DNA from: Denitratisoma oestradiolicum
GTDB lineage: Bacteria > Pseudomonadota > Gammaproteobacteria > Burkholderiales > Rhodocyclaceae
Direction: 5' to 3'
DNA: 64,000 nt
NCBI RefSeq assembly: GCF_902813185.1
Contig: NZ_LR778301.1
Location: 3,886,001-3,950,000, forward strand
Position 1 is the stretch's first letter. Each line of letters begins with the position of its first letter. Below, in pieces: positions 16,373 through 25,752 of the stretch. The notes beneath the pieces were generated by a model. The model searched no databases, had not been told where the DNA came from, and saw nothing but the letters and a program-made list of their open reading frames with translations. Made by a program: the position numbers and the translations under genes.

Positions 16373-17347
16373 ATGAAAGCAATCAACACGGCCAAAATAG
16401 ACCTGAACCTGCTGGTGGTGTTCGAGGCCATCTACACGGAGGGCAGCGTGACCCGGGCCAGCGCCCGGCTGAACCTGACCCAGCCGGCCATCAGCCATGC
16501 CCTGGGGCGTTTGCGGGTGCTGTTCGGTGATCCCCTGTTCACCCGCCAGAGCCACGCCATGGTGCCTACGCCCATGGCCCGCAGCATCGTCGAACCCATC
16601 GCCACCGCCTTGCGCGCCCTGGACGGCACCCTGAGCCGGGCCTTCAGTTTCGACCCGGGCAAGGCCCAGCGCACTCTGACCCTTGGGTTGCCCGGCGGCG
16701 AGGAATCCTCCTTCCTGCCCCCCCTGATGAAACGCATGCTGGAGACCTCCTGCATCGATCTGGTGACGGTGTCCTATGATCGGGTCCAACTGGAATCGCG
16801 CCTGGCCTCGGGCAAGATGGATCTGGCCCTGGACATCCTGCTGCCTCACTCCACCCAGGTGCTGCACCAGCCCCTGGCCACCGAGCAGCGGGTGGTGCTG
16901 GCCCGGCGGGATCATCCGGTGGTGGGTCCTGGCCTGGACCTGGAAACCTACCTGACACAACAACACATCCATGTGTCCTCGGCCCGCCAGGGGGACAATC
17001 TGCTGGATACGGAACTGAGCCGATTGGGCATGCAGCGACGTATCCGCCTGCGCTGCCAGGACTATCTGGCGGCCTGCCGCATCGTGGCCGAGACAGACCT
17101 GATCCTCACCATGCCGGCGGAGCTGGCCCCGGAATACCTGTCGACCCCCTACGGCAATCAGGTGTTGCCCTCTCCGGCCGACCTGCCCCTGCCGGATATG
17201 GAGCTCTATCTCTACTGGCATGGATCGGCGGACGGGGACCCGGCCAACCGCTGGTTGCGGGAGCAGATGGCCCAGGTGCTCAAGCCGGCCGTGACAACGG
17301 CCAAGGCGACCCGGTCCCCGAGTCGAGGCCGGCGCTGCGCGGCTTGA
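16373..17347 (+). CDS. LysR-family transcriptional regulator
   Basis: A 324-residue LysR regulator. The N-terminal winged helix reads DLNLLVVFEAIYTEGSVTRA and LNLTQPAISHALGRLR, the subgroup that includes NodD and PnbR-like activators. The remaining 230 residues are the periplasmic-binding-type inducer domain. GGAG precedes the ATG. It is divergent from the SnoaL-SDR-LLM operon and is the obvious candidate for its control, responding to a pathway intermediate. I could not settle on a single operator in the 136-bp gap. Confidence 0.88.
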   Translation: MKAINTAKIDLNLLVVFEAIYTEGSVTRASARLNLTQPAISHALGRLRVLFGDPLFTRQSHAMVPTPMARSIVEPIATALRALDGTLSRAFSFDPGKAQRTLTLGLPGGEESSFLPPLMKRMLETSCIDLVTVSYDRVQLESRLASGKMDLALDILLPHSTQVLHQPLATEQRVVLARRDHPVVGPGLDLETYLTQQHIHVSSARQGDNLLDTELSRLGMQRRIRLRCQDYLAACRIVAETDLILTMPAELAPEYLSTPYGNQVLPSPADLPLPDMELYLYWHGSADGDPANRWLREQMAQVLKPAVTTAKATRSPSRGRRCAA

Positions 17348-17490
17348 CCCGGCACGGCGCGTCCTGCATGTAACCATTTCACTGACAGGGAAATGTGCGT
17401 TTATCCATGATTTCAGATTCGGCGCAGCCCCTAGAATTACTCGGCCATTTTCGGAAATCCGAGCCTGGATCGCCCAAAGGAGTTTCAGCA

Positions 17491-19482
17491 ATGTCCATGA
17501 CCCCATCCCTGCGCCAGACACTCAGCGGCATCACCATACGCAGCAAGATGCTGGTCGCGGCGGGAATCGCCCTGGGCTTCATTCTTTTTGCCGGCAATAT
17601 CGCCTGGTTCGGCTACCGGGCTATCGGCGCCACCAACACCCTGTCCCTGCATTTCGCCAATGAGGCGGCGATGATGCAAAAGCTGATCCGGGACATCAAC
17701 CAGCTCATCACCACCGAGGGCGCCAAGGTGGTACGGGAGCGCATCCAGGAATCCCTGGCCGGCCTGGACAGCGCCATCCAGCAGCAGGAACGGCTCGCCC
17801 CTCCGTCCATGCGGGAGCAGGCGGACAAGGTGGCCAGCGGCTGGCGCGAGGTACGCGGGGGTGTCGATGAACTGAGCCGGGCCCAGGGCATCTCGGCGGA
17901 AAACGACATGGTGTTGATCAAGATGGTCAAGCTGGTGGCGCGGCTCGATGGCATTGCCGGCGAAATCGATGCCCAGGCCAGGCTGGCCCATGAGCAGAGC
18001 GAAGCGCGCTTCCATCAGACCATGGTCAGCGTCGGCCTGGTCTTCGCCGCCCTGGCACTGCTGATGGGGGCCATTTTCTGGGTGCTGTATTCCGCCATTC
18101 TGGGCCAGTTGGGCGCCGAGCCCCAGGTGGTGAAGAATCTGATCCAGGAGCTGGCCAAGGGCAACCTGAACGTGAATGTCGCCAGCAAGACCCGGCGCCG
18201 GGGCGAGCATCTGCTCCATGCCCTGGCCGGGATGGTCAGCCGCTTCAACAACGTGATCCGCAGCATCGACGATACCAACAAGCAGATCGAGCAGTCGTCG
18301 TTCCAGATCGCCACCATGTCCCGTGACATCAACGAGAGCAACAATGCCCAGCAGAACAGCTCCTCCGATGTTTCCGAGGCCATGGACCAGCTGGGGGAGA
18401 TTTCCAATTCGGTGTCCCATCTGGCGGACCAGGTGCGGGAGCGCACCCGCGCCATGCAGACCAGCGCCGGCGAGGGCATTGCCGCGGTGGAGCAGAACAT
18501 CCGGGAAATGTCCCAGACCGTGGCGGAAGTGGGTCGCGCCGGAGGGCAGATGGAAGTGCTCAATTCCTCCGCCAGCGATATTCATCGCATCATCGAATCC
18601 ATTTCCGACATCGCCGGCCAGACCAACCTGCTGGCCCTGAATGCCGCCATCGAGGCAGCCCGTGCCGGGGAGCAGGGACGGGGCTTCGCCGTCGTCGCCG
18701 ACGAGGTGCGCAAGCTGGCCAACCGCACCGGCGAGGCCGCCAGCGAAATCACCCATATCGTCGCCGCTCTGACCCAGCAGGTGAAGTCGACCCGGGACAC
18801 CATGAACGAGGTCGTCACCAGCGTCAATGACGCCCAGGCGCGGGCGCAGACTTCCGCCGAGGCGATACGGCGCATGGCCGACGAGGTCCATGCCACCGGC
18901 CAGGCCAATATCGAAATCTCCGATGTCACCCGGCAGCAGATCGACAAGCTGGGCAATCTTAACGGCCGCCTGCATTCCCTGTTCAGCACCCTGGCCGAAA
19001 GCAACAGCAAGGTGGGCGTGACCAGCACCATCTCCGACGACCTGCATCAAACCGTGATCGCCGTGGATAAGCTGGTGTCCTATTTCAAGTTCGACCACAC
19101 CCCATCCGTGGAGCATCCCCCCAGCGACAAGCGGCGCGCGCCCCGCGCCCACAATGCCCTGCTGGTGCATGTGGAGGACGGCAAGCAGAAGATCGACGCG
19201 GTGACCGATGACTTCAGCCTCACCGGCATGCACCTGTGCACCACCTCTCCCTTGAGCCACGACCACGGCGACTCCCTGGTCCTGGGCCTGATGGTGCCCT
19301 CCAGCGACTTGCAGGCCTACGAGCATCAACAACCCACCCGGGTCGCCGGCAAGGTGGTCTGGAAGCGCCAGCAGGATGGGCACTTCCATTACGGCATCGA
19401 ATTCTTCGGCATCGATGCCCAGGGCAAGAGCAAGATCCGCGAGTGCTTCGCCTTCTTCAACAAGCAGCCCACCTTTGCCTAG
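17491..19482 (+). CDS. Methyl-accepting chemotaxis protein with C-terminal PilZ domain
   Basis: A 663-residue receptor. A membrane segment near residues 18-38 is followed by a periplasmic four-helix-type sensor, a second membrane segment ([20 protein letters not shown]), a HAMP-like linker and the signalling hairpin tip [20 protein letters not shown]. About 120 C-terminal residues form a PilZ domain with RRAPR and DFSLTG, the two c-di-GMP-contacting motifs. It can thus join chemotaxis signalling to c-di-GMP binding. AAGGAG sits 8 nt before the ATG at 17491; the 32 upstream codons are discarded. It lies 187 bp ahead of nosZ on the same strand, but the FNR box between them argues for separate transcription. 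Confidence 0.88.
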   Translation: MSMTPSLRQTLSGITIRSKMLVAAGIALGFILFAGNIAWFGYRAIGATNTLSLHFANEAAMMQKLIRDINQLITTEGAKVVRERIQESLAGLDSAIQQQERLAPPSMREQADKVASGWREVRGGVDELSRAQGISAENDMVLIKMVKLVARLDGIAGEIDAQARLAHEQSEARFHQTMVSVGLVFAALALLMGAIFWVLYSAILGQLGAEPQVVKNLIQELAKGNLNVNVASKTRRRGEHLLHALAGMVSRFNNVIRSIDDTNKQIEQSSFQIATMSRDINESNNAQQNSSSDVSEAMDQLGEISNSVSHLADQVRERTRAMQTSAGEGIAAVEQNIREMSQTVAEVGRAGGQMEVLNSSASDIHRIIESISDIAGQTNLLALNAAIEAARAGEQGRGFAVVADEVRKLANRTGEAASEITHIVAALTQQVKSTRDTMNEVVTSVNDAQARAQTSAEAIRRMADEVHATGQANIEISDVTRQQIDKLGNLNGRLHSLFSTLAESNSKVGVTSTISDDLHQTVIAVDKLVSYFKFDHTPSVEHPPSDKRRAPRAHNALLVHVEDGKQKIDAVTDDFSLTGMHLCTTSPLSHDHGDSLVLGLMVPSSDLQAYEHQQPTRVAGKVVWKRQQDGHFHYGIEFFGIDAQGKSKIRECFAFFNKQPTFA

Positions 19483-19549
19483 CCGCACTCTCGCAGACCC
19501 CGTCGCAGGCATGGGTTACATGGGTCGGCCGTTTACGTTTTCCCGCCGC

Positions 19550-19563
19550 TTGATGGTGGTCAA
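19550..19563 (+). promoter_or_regulatory. FNR/DNR-type box upstream of nosZ
   Basis: TTGATGGTGGTCAA matches TTGAT-N4-ATCAA with one change in the second half-site. It lies 107 bp before the nosZ start. CRP/FNR-family regulators (Fnr, Dnr, Nnr) switch on nos genes at low oxygen or in response to NO, so this is the expected control element. Confidence 0.7.
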
Positions 19564-19669
19564 GTCAATGGATTCGACTCTGGCGTAGATTGTCGTGCGA
19601 CGTTTTGTCGCAGGGGTGCCCGTGATTCCCTGCGACGAACCATTTTCCCAACCGTACAAGGGGCAAGAC

Positions 19670-21598
19670 ATGAGCAAGAACGACGACATGACAGGGATCA
19701 CCCTGGAGGGACGCCGCAAGTTCCTGAATACCGCCGCAATCGGCGGCCTGGCCGGTGTAAGCGCATCGGTGGGGCTGATCGGCTGCAACAAGGGGGACAA
19801 GGCCGCCGCGCCGGCTGCTGCCGGAGCGGCGACCGGCGATCACAGCGGGGCCGCGCCCCATATCGCGCCGGGCCAGCTGGACGATTACTACGGCCTCTGG
19901 TCCGGCGGTCACTCCGGCGAGATGCGGGTCCTGGGCCTGCCCTCCGGGCGGGAGATTCGCCGCGTGCCGGTGTTCAACCATGATGCCCTGACCGGCTGGG
20001 GCATCACCAACGAGTCCAAGAAGATCCTTGGTGCCGATGCCAGCGGCAAGGTGCCCTACATCACCGGCGACACCCACCATGTCCATGCCTCCTACGCGGA
20101 CGGCACCTACGACGGCAAATATGCCTGGGTGAATGACAAGCTGCACAGCCGTCTGGCCCGCATCCGTCTCGACACCTTCGAGACCGACAAGATCACCGAG
20201 ATTCCCAATGTCCAGGGTTTCCACGGCATCTTCCCCGACAAGCGGGACCCGGTGGACCCCAAGATCAACCACACCACCCGGGTGTTCTGCGGTTCCGAGT
20301 TTTCCATTCCCCTGCCCAATGACGGCAAGGATGCCGCTGACGGGAGCAAGTACCACTCCCTGTTCACCTGCGTCGATGCGGAGACCATGGAAGTGCGTTG
20401 GCAGGTGCTGATCGACGGCAACTGTGATCTGGTGGCCACTTCCTATGATGGCAAGCTGGCCGCCACCAACCAGTACAACACCGAGATGGGGGTGAGGTAC
20501 GAGGAGATGATGTCAGCGGAAAAGGATGCCTGCCTGTTCTTCAACATCGAGCGCATCGAAGCGGCGGTGAAGGCCGGCAGGACCAAGACCTACGGCGCTT
20601 CCAAGGTGCCGGTGGTGGATGGCACCAAGGCCGCCAACACCGACCCCAAGACCGCCCTGACCGCCTACGTGCCGGTGCCCAAGAACCCCCATGGCGTCAA
20701 TGCCAGTCCCGACGGCAAGTACTTCATCTGTGCCGGCAAGCTCTCCCCCACCGCCTCGGTGATCGACCTGTCCCTGGTTCACAAGTACTTCGCCGGCGAG
20801 CTGAAGACCACCCAGGAAACCGTGGTGGCCGAGCCGGAGCTGGGCCTGGGGCCCCTGCACACCGCCTTCGATGGCCGGGGCAACGCCTTCACCACCCTGT
20901 TCCTGGACAGCCAGGTGGTGAAGTGGAACGTGGAGGCCTCCATCAAGGCCGCCAAGGACAAGAACGTCAAGTACGTGGTGGACCGCATCGATGTCCATTA
21001 CCAGCCGGGCCACCTCAATGCCTCCATGTCGGAGACCCGGGAGGCGGACGGCAAGTGGCTGGGCGTGGGCTGCAAGTTCTCCAAGGACCGCTATCTGCCC
21101 GCTGGGCCGCTGCATCCGGAGAATGAGCAGCTGATCGACATCAGCGGCGAGAAGATGCTGCTGGTGGCCGACCACCCCGTGTGGCCCGAGCCCCACGACT
21201 TCATCATCGTGCGGCGGGACAAGATCAAGACCCGCCAGATCTACAACCTGGAGGACTTCCCCAACGCGGTGAAGGATGCCACCCAATCCCGGGTCGAGCG
21301 CAAGGGCAACAAGGTCACGGTCTATCTGGCGTCCATGGCGCCGGCCTTCAGCCTGCGGGAATTCACCGTGAAGCTGGGCGACGAGGTCACCATCATCCTC
21401 ACCAACCTGGACAAGGTGGAGGATCTGACCCACGGCTTCGGTCTGCCCAAGTACGACATCAACTTCATCGTCAATCCCCAGGAGACCAAGTCGGTCACCT
21501 TCAAGGCCAACAAGCCGGGAGTGTTCTGGGCTTACTGCACCCATTTCTGCCATGCCCTGCACCTGGAGATGCGCGCTCGCATGATTGTCGAGAAGTAG
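19670..21598 (+). CDS. nosZ: Nitrous-oxide reductase, clade I (Tat-exported)
   Basis: A 642-residue periplasmic multicopper enzyme that reduces N2O to N2, the last denitrification step. The N-terminus has the twin-arginine signal GRRKFLNTAAIGGLAG, typical of clade I. The beta-propeller carries DTHHVH for the CuZ cluster, and the C-terminal cupredoxin ends with CTHFCHALHLEM, the complete CuA ligand set (Cys-x3-Cys-x3-His-x2-Met). The ATG at 19670 follows AAGGGG; the 25 upstream codons are not conserved. It has its own terminator and an FNR box, and nosR-D-F-Y-L follow. No defects are seen. Confidence 0.97.
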   Translation: MSKNDDMTGITLEGRRKFLNTAAIGGLAGVSASVGLIGCNKGDKAAAPAAAGAATGDHSGAAPHIAPGQLDDYYGLWSGGHSGEMRVLGLPSGREIRRVPVFNHDALTGWGITNESKKILGADASGKVPYITGDTHHVHASYADGTYDGKYAWVNDKLHSRLARIRLDTFETDKITEIPNVQGFHGIFPDKRDPVDPKINHTTRVFCGSEFSIPLPNDGKDAADGSKYHSLFTCVDAETMEVRWQVLIDGNCDLVATSYDGKLAATNQYNTEMGVRYEEMMSAEKDACLFFNIERIEAAVKAGRTKTYGASKVPVVDGTKAANTDPKTALTAYVPVPKNPHGVNASPDGKYFICAGKLSPTASVIDLSLVHKYFAGELKTTQETVVAEPELGLGPLHTAFDGRGNAFTTLFLDSQVVKWNVEASIKAAKDKNVKYVVDRIDVHYQPGHLNASMSETREADGKWLGVGCKFSKDRYLPAGPLHPENEQLIDISGEKMLLVADHPVWPEPHDFIIVRRDKIKTRQIYNLEDFPNAVKDATQSRVERKGNKVTVYLASMAPAFSLREFTVKLGDEVTIILTNLDKVEDLTHGFGLPKYDINFIVNPQETKSVTFKANKPGVFWAYCTHFCHALHLEMRARMIVEK

Positions 21599-21636
21599 TC
21601 GCGGCAACAACGCTTCACGGTAGCAAACGAGAGTTG

Positions 21637-21664
21637 GGGGGGCGGTAACGCCCCCCGTTTTTTT
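21637..21664 (+). terminator. Intrinsic terminator after nosZ
   Basis: GGGGGGCG-GTAA-CGCCCCCC forms an 8-bp GC stem followed by GTTTTTTT. It separates nosZ from nosR, so nosRDFYL needs read-through or its own promoter. Confidence 0.85.
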
Positions 21665-21715
21665 GCTGGTAGGCTTGGGGGAACGCAGATTTATTCGCCA
21701 CCCCCGACGAAAGAA

Positions 21716-21784
21716 CGTCACCCCGGACCTGATCCGGGGTCCAGTTCGTTGATGTTCCTGGATTCCGGCTTTCGCCGGAATGAC
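21716..21784. repeat. GTCATTCCGG-type palindromic repeat
   Basis: cgtcaccccggacctgatcc with its complement ggatcaggtccgggg-like arm, then attccggctttcgccggaat, lie between the nosZ terminator and nosR. Confidence 0.8.
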
Positions 21785-21852
21785 GAAATTGAATTAATCA
21801 GCATTTCCCTTGGGCGAGACAAGCCTGTCAAACTGTCCGGTCGATAAGCAAC

Positions 21853-24474
21853 ATGAGCAGCAACTTGAATAGCCTTTTCCTGCGGTGCCTGTGCTGGGTG
21901 CTTTTCCTTTGCTGGACAGGTGGCGCCCTGGCCACATCCTACGAGGCCCAGTTGCCCGCGGAGTTGAACAGCTCGCCCCGGCTCTGCGATTTCGTTCCCT
22001 GCGGCGAGGTGATGCCCGGCGCCGTGGAATTCTCGGAACGCAAGGGCCGGCCTCCCTATGTGGAGGCCTACAGCCGTGTGGCGGGCAAGCGCCAGCTCAT
22101 GGGCTATGTCTTCCTGTCCACCGATATCGTGGATATCCCGGCCTACTCCGGCAAGCCGGTGGTGACCCTGATCGGCATGGATGCCGAAGGCCGCTTCACC
22201 GGCTCGAAGATCCTCAAGCATTCGGAGCCCATCCTGTTGCTGGGCATCCCCGAATCGGAGCTGGTCAAATTCACCCGCCAGTACGTGGGCCGCTTCGTCG
22301 GCGACAAGCTGGAAATCGGCAAGTCCGGGCAGGACGATGAGGCCATCGGGCTGGATGCCATCACCGGCGCCACCGTCACGGTGATTGCCCAGAATCAGGT
22401 GATGCTGCGCTGTGGCGCGGAAGTGGCGAAGCAGGTGGGCATCATGAAGCCGGTGCTGCTGCCGGCGGCGAAGTTCACCGCTGCCGAGGCCCCCAGGAGC
22501 TGGCAGGAACTGATGGATGAAGGCAGCATCCAGTTCCTCGGCATCAAGCCCGAGGATGTGGGCAAGGAAGGCCGGGGCCAGGCTTATCTGGACATGTGGT
22601 TCGGCTATCTCAACCAGCCGGCGGTAGGGAAAAGCCTTCTGGGCGAGGAGGGCTACGCATCGCTGATGTCCCGGCTCAAGCCCGACGAACACGCGATCTT
22701 CATCATCGCCCGGGGCAGCGACTCCTTCAAGGGTTCCGGCTTCGTGCGCGGCGGCATCTACGACCGGGTGCAAGTGCGCCAGGGCATGGAGACCCATACC
22801 TTCCGTGACCTGGACTACCTCAACCTCTACAGCGTGGCGGCCAGCGGGGTGCCCGATTATCGGGAGTCGGCGATCTTCATCATCCGCTCCGGCAATTTCT
22901 CGGCGGCCTATCCCTGGCAACTGGTGCTGTTGGCCAACAAGGTGGATCCCGAGAGCGGCGCCCGCCAATTCACCAGCTTCCACCGGGAATACTGGCTGCC
23001 GGCCAAGTATCTGGAGGGAGGCCGCCCTCTGGTCGAGCGCACCGATCCCACCTGGCTCAAGGTCTGGAAGGGGCGCCTGCCGGAGATCATCGGCTTCATC
23101 GCCCTGCTGGCCTTCGCAGCCCTGGTCTATGGCCAGCGGGACCGGCTGGTGCGCCGTTCCACGCGCAAGGACAAGCGCTGGGTCTCCCTGCCCAAGTATT
23201 TCATCTGGACCGCCAGCATCGTCTTCGTCGGCTTCCATGCCATGGCCCAGCCCTCGGTGACCCAGGTGCTGACCTGGTTCCATGCCATGCTCTACCAGTG
23301 GAAGTGGGAGCTGTTCCTCTCCGATCCGCTGATCTTCGTGTTCTGGTGGTTCATCATCCTCAGCATTTTCTTCTGGGGCCGGGGCCTGTTCTGCGGCTGG
23401 CTCTGCCCCTTCGGCTCCCTCACCGAGATGCTCTACAAGCTGGCGGGCCGGTTGGGCCTGAAGCGCTTCCAGTTCAAGCTGCCCCAGGTCTGGCACGACC
23501 GGTTGAAGTGGCTCAAGTACGGAATCTTCTACGGTCTGCTGGGCATCTCCTTCTTCTCCATGGGTCTGGCGGAAATGCTGGCGGAGGTGGAGCCCTTCAA
23601 GACCACCTTCCTGGTGGGCCTCTTCAACCGGGCCTGGCCCTACACCCTGTTCGCCGGTTCCTTGCTGGGCATCTCCCTGTTCATCGAGCGGCCCTTCTGC
23701 AAATACCTTTGCCCCCTGGGAGCGGCCCTGGCCCTGCCTTCCACCTTCCGCTGGTTCGGTCTCAAGCGCAAGCAGGAATGCGGTCCCTGCGCCGCCTGCG
23801 CGGTGGGCTGCGGCTCCCTGGCCATTGACGCGGCGGGACGCATCGACCAGCGGGAATGCCTGCTCTGCCTGGACTGCATGGTGATGTACTACGACGACCA
23901 CGCCTGCCCGCCCCTGGTCCAGGAGCGCAAGCAGCGCGGCAAGGCGGGCCAGTCCCTCACGCCCATCGGCTCCGACGGCTACTACATTCCCATCAAGCCC
24001 TTGCCCGCGGGTGCCCCTGCGCACAAATCAGCGGTGGCGGCCCGTTCCAAGGCCGACCCGACCATGCTGACCGATCCCGCCCTGCCGCCCTATGCGGACC
24101 ATGAGGGCGACCTGATCGGCCTGATCGCCGCCGAAACCTGGGACCATCTGTGGCCCTGGAGCCACCACGGTTTCCAGCGCCAGCGGGCGGTCCAGGGCCT
24201 GGGCCTGGCCCTGGCGGTCACTGTCACGGTGATGTGGATACTGGCGGCCATGGGGCAGTTGTCGGAAGGGGTGGTGCTGGGCTGGTGGTTCGGCTGGAGC
24301 CTGTTCGAGGTGGTGGTGCGCCTGGGGTCCAAGCCCTACGTCAAGGAAGGTCCCTGGCTGGGCCGCCGCTACCGCAAGGCCGACACCATGGACATGGTGT
24401 GCTACGTGGGCTTCAAGAACCTGTTGATCGGGGCGGCGCTGTTCATCCTGCTCAAGCCCCTGGGCCTGTTCTGA
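21853..24474 (+). CDS. nosR: NosR, membrane flavo-iron-sulfur protein for N2O reduction
   Basis: An 873-residue protein required for NosZ expression and electron supply. It has a signal peptide, then a periplasmic FMN-binding domain with DAITGATVTV, where the threonine is the covalent flavin site. A membrane region follows with two CxxxCP motifs (CGWLCPFG and CKYLCPLG). Cysteine-rich ferredoxin-like segments come next (CGPCAACAVGC and CLLCLDC), then C-terminal membrane helices. Length and order are those of full NosR. It opens the nosRDFYL block; the 254-bp gap behind nosZ carries a terminator and a palindromic repeat. No FNR box was found directly ahead of it. Confidence 0.96.
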   Translation: MSSNLNSLFLRCLCWVLFLCWTGGALATSYEAQLPAELNSSPRLCDFVPCGEVMPGAVEFSERKGRPPYVEAYSRVAGKRQLMGYVFLSTDIVDIPAYSGKPVVTLIGMDAEGRFTGSKILKHSEPILLLGIPESELVKFTRQYVGRFVGDKLEIGKSGQDDEAIGLDAITGATVTVIAQNQVMLRCGAEVAKQVGIMKPVLLPAAKFTAAEAPRSWQELMDEGSIQFLGIKPEDVGKEGRGQAYLDMWFGYLNQPAVGKSLLGEEGYASLMSRLKPDEHAIFIIARGSDSFKGSGFVRGGIYDRVQVRQGMETHTFRDLDYLNLYSVAASGVPDYRESAIFIIRSGNFSAAYPWQLVLLANKVDPESGARQFTSFHREYWLPAKYLEGGRPLVERTDPTWLKVWKGRLPEIIGFIALLAFAALVYGQRDRLVRRSTRKDKRWVSLPKYFIWTASIVFVGFHAMAQPSVTQVLTWFHAMLYQWKWELFLSDPLIFVFWWFIILSIFFWGRGLFCGWLCPFGSLTEMLYKLAGRLGLKRFQFKLPQVWHDRLKWLKYGIFYGLLGISFFSMGLAEMLAEVEPFKTTFLVGLFNRAWPYTLFAGSLLGISLFIERPFCKYLCPLGAALALPSTFRWFGLKRKQECGPCAACAVGCGSLAIDAAGRIDQRECLLCLDCMVMYYDDHACPPLVQERKQRGKAGQSLTPIGSDGYYIPIKPLPAGAPAHKSAVAARSKADPTMLTDPALPPYADHEGDLIGLIAAETWDHLWPWSHHGFQRQRAVQGLGLALAVTVTVMWILAAMGQLSEGVVLGWWFGWSLFEVVVRLGSKPYVKEGPWLGRRYRKADTMDMVCYVGFKNLLIGAALFILLKPLGLF

Positions 24475-24486
24475 ACGGAAGACCTT

Positions 24487-25752
24487 GTGCGCAGTTCTTC
24501 GCTTGTTTTCCTGCTGGCCTGGGCCCTGCTCCAGGCAACCCCGGCGAGCGCCACCACCTGGCGGGTGAGCCCGGGCCTATCCATCGCCGCCGCAGTGGCG
24601 AAGGCAGCGGCAGGAGACACGGTGGAGGTGGCCGCTGGACGCTATGAGGAGCGCCTGCGCATCGACAAGCCCCTCACCCTCACCGGCATCGGCCGCCCCA
24701 CCCTGGCCGGCGGCCTGGAGGGGGACACCCTTCGCATCACCGCGCCGGACGTGACCGTGCAGGGCTTCATCATCGCCGACTCGGGGGGCAGCCTGGAGCA
24801 GCAGAACGCCGGCATTTATGTGTACCCGGGTTCCCACCGGGCCCGCATTTTGGACTGCGTTTTTTCCTACACCCTGTTCGGCCTGTGGATCGAGAAGTCC
24901 GACGACGTGGAGGTGCGGGGCAACCTGATCACCGGCAAGCGCGACTTCTCCTCTTCCCAGCGGGGCAACGGCATCCAGCTCTACAACACCCGGGGCGCCC
25001 GCATCGAGAACAACCACATCAGCTACGTGCGCGACGCGATCTACGTGGATGTGAGCCACCATGCCCAATTTCGCGGCAACCGCATGCATCACTCCCGTTA
25101 CGGCACCCACTACATGAACTCCTACTACAACGTCTGGGAGGACAACGAGAGCTTTCACAACCGGGGCGGCCTGGCCCTGATGGAAGTGCGCAACCAGGTG
25201 GTGCGCAACAACCGGGCCTGGGGCAATTCGGATCACGGCATCATGTTGCGCACCATCCAGGACTCCGTGGTGGAGAACAACATCGTCGCCGGCAACGGCC
25301 GGGGCCTGTTCATCTATGACGCGGAATACATCACCCTGACCGGCAACCTGATCGTGGACAACCGGGTCGGCGTGCATCTGGCCGCCGGGTCCACCCGCAA
25401 CCAGGTGGAGGGCAACGACCTGATCCAGAACCAGGAGCAGGTGCGCTACGTGGCCAGCCGGGACGAACCCTGGGGCACCAAAAGCGGCAACTACTGGAGC
25501 AACTACCTGGGCTGGGACCGGGACGGCGACGGCATCGGCGATGTGCCCTACGAGGCCAGCGACCTGGTGGATCGCCTGACCTGGCGCCATCCCCTGGCGC
25601 GGCTGCTGATGGCCAGCCCGGCCTTGCAAACCCTGCGCCTGATCGCCCGGCAGTTTCCCCTGCTGCGGGCGCCCAGTGTGGTGGATACTCACCCACGGAT
25701 GAAACCGGCCCGCAATGACTGGAGGCAGTGGCTTGGCAAACAATATCGTTGA
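24487..25752 (+). CDS. nosD: NosD, periplasmic copper-centre assembly protein
   Basis: A 421-residue exported beta-helix protein. It starts at GTG 24487, 12 bp after nosR, and has a clear signal peptide ending TPASA. Repeating Asn/Gly-rich rungs such as ENNHISYVRDAIYVD and LTGNLIVDNRVGVHLA are CASH/right-handed beta-helix repeats. NosD works with the ABC transporter NosFY in building the CuZ site of NosZ. Its 3' end overlaps the start of nosF. Confidence 0.94.
   Translation: MRSSSLVFLLAWALLQATPASATTWRVSPGLSIAAAVAKAAAGDTVEVAAGRYEERLRIDKPLTLTGIGRPTLAGGLEGDTLRITAPDVTVQGFIIADSGGSLEQQNAGIYVYPGSHRARILDCVFSYTLFGLWIEKSDDVEVRGNLITGKRDFSSSQRGNGIQLYNTRGARIENNHISYVRDAIYVDVSHHAQFRGNRMHHSRYGTHYMNSYYNVWEDNESFHNRGGLALMEVRNQVVRNNRAWGNSDHGIMLRTIQDSVVENNIVAGNGRGLFIYDAEYITLTGNLIVDNRVGVHLAAGSTRNQVEGNDLIQNQEQVRYVASRDEPWGTKSGNYWSNYLGWDRDGDGIGDVPYEASDLVDRLTWRHPLARLLMASPALQTLRLIARQFPLLRAPSVVDTHPRMKPARNDWRQWLGKQYR

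Noticed and set aside
17485..19512. 675-residue reading frame on the minus strand
   Set aside because: It is the shadow of the MCP-PilZ gene on the plus strand, which has full domain similarity and a good ribosome-binding site.
21780..21852. FNR box upstream of nosR (TTGAATTAATCAG)
   Set aside because: The half-sites are separated by only three bases and the second is imperfect, so it does not meet TTGAT-N4-ATCAA.
21718..24024. 768-residue minus-strand reading frame
   Set aside because: It lies opposite nosR; composition is that of an antisense high-GC frame rich in Gly, His and Gln with no known domain.
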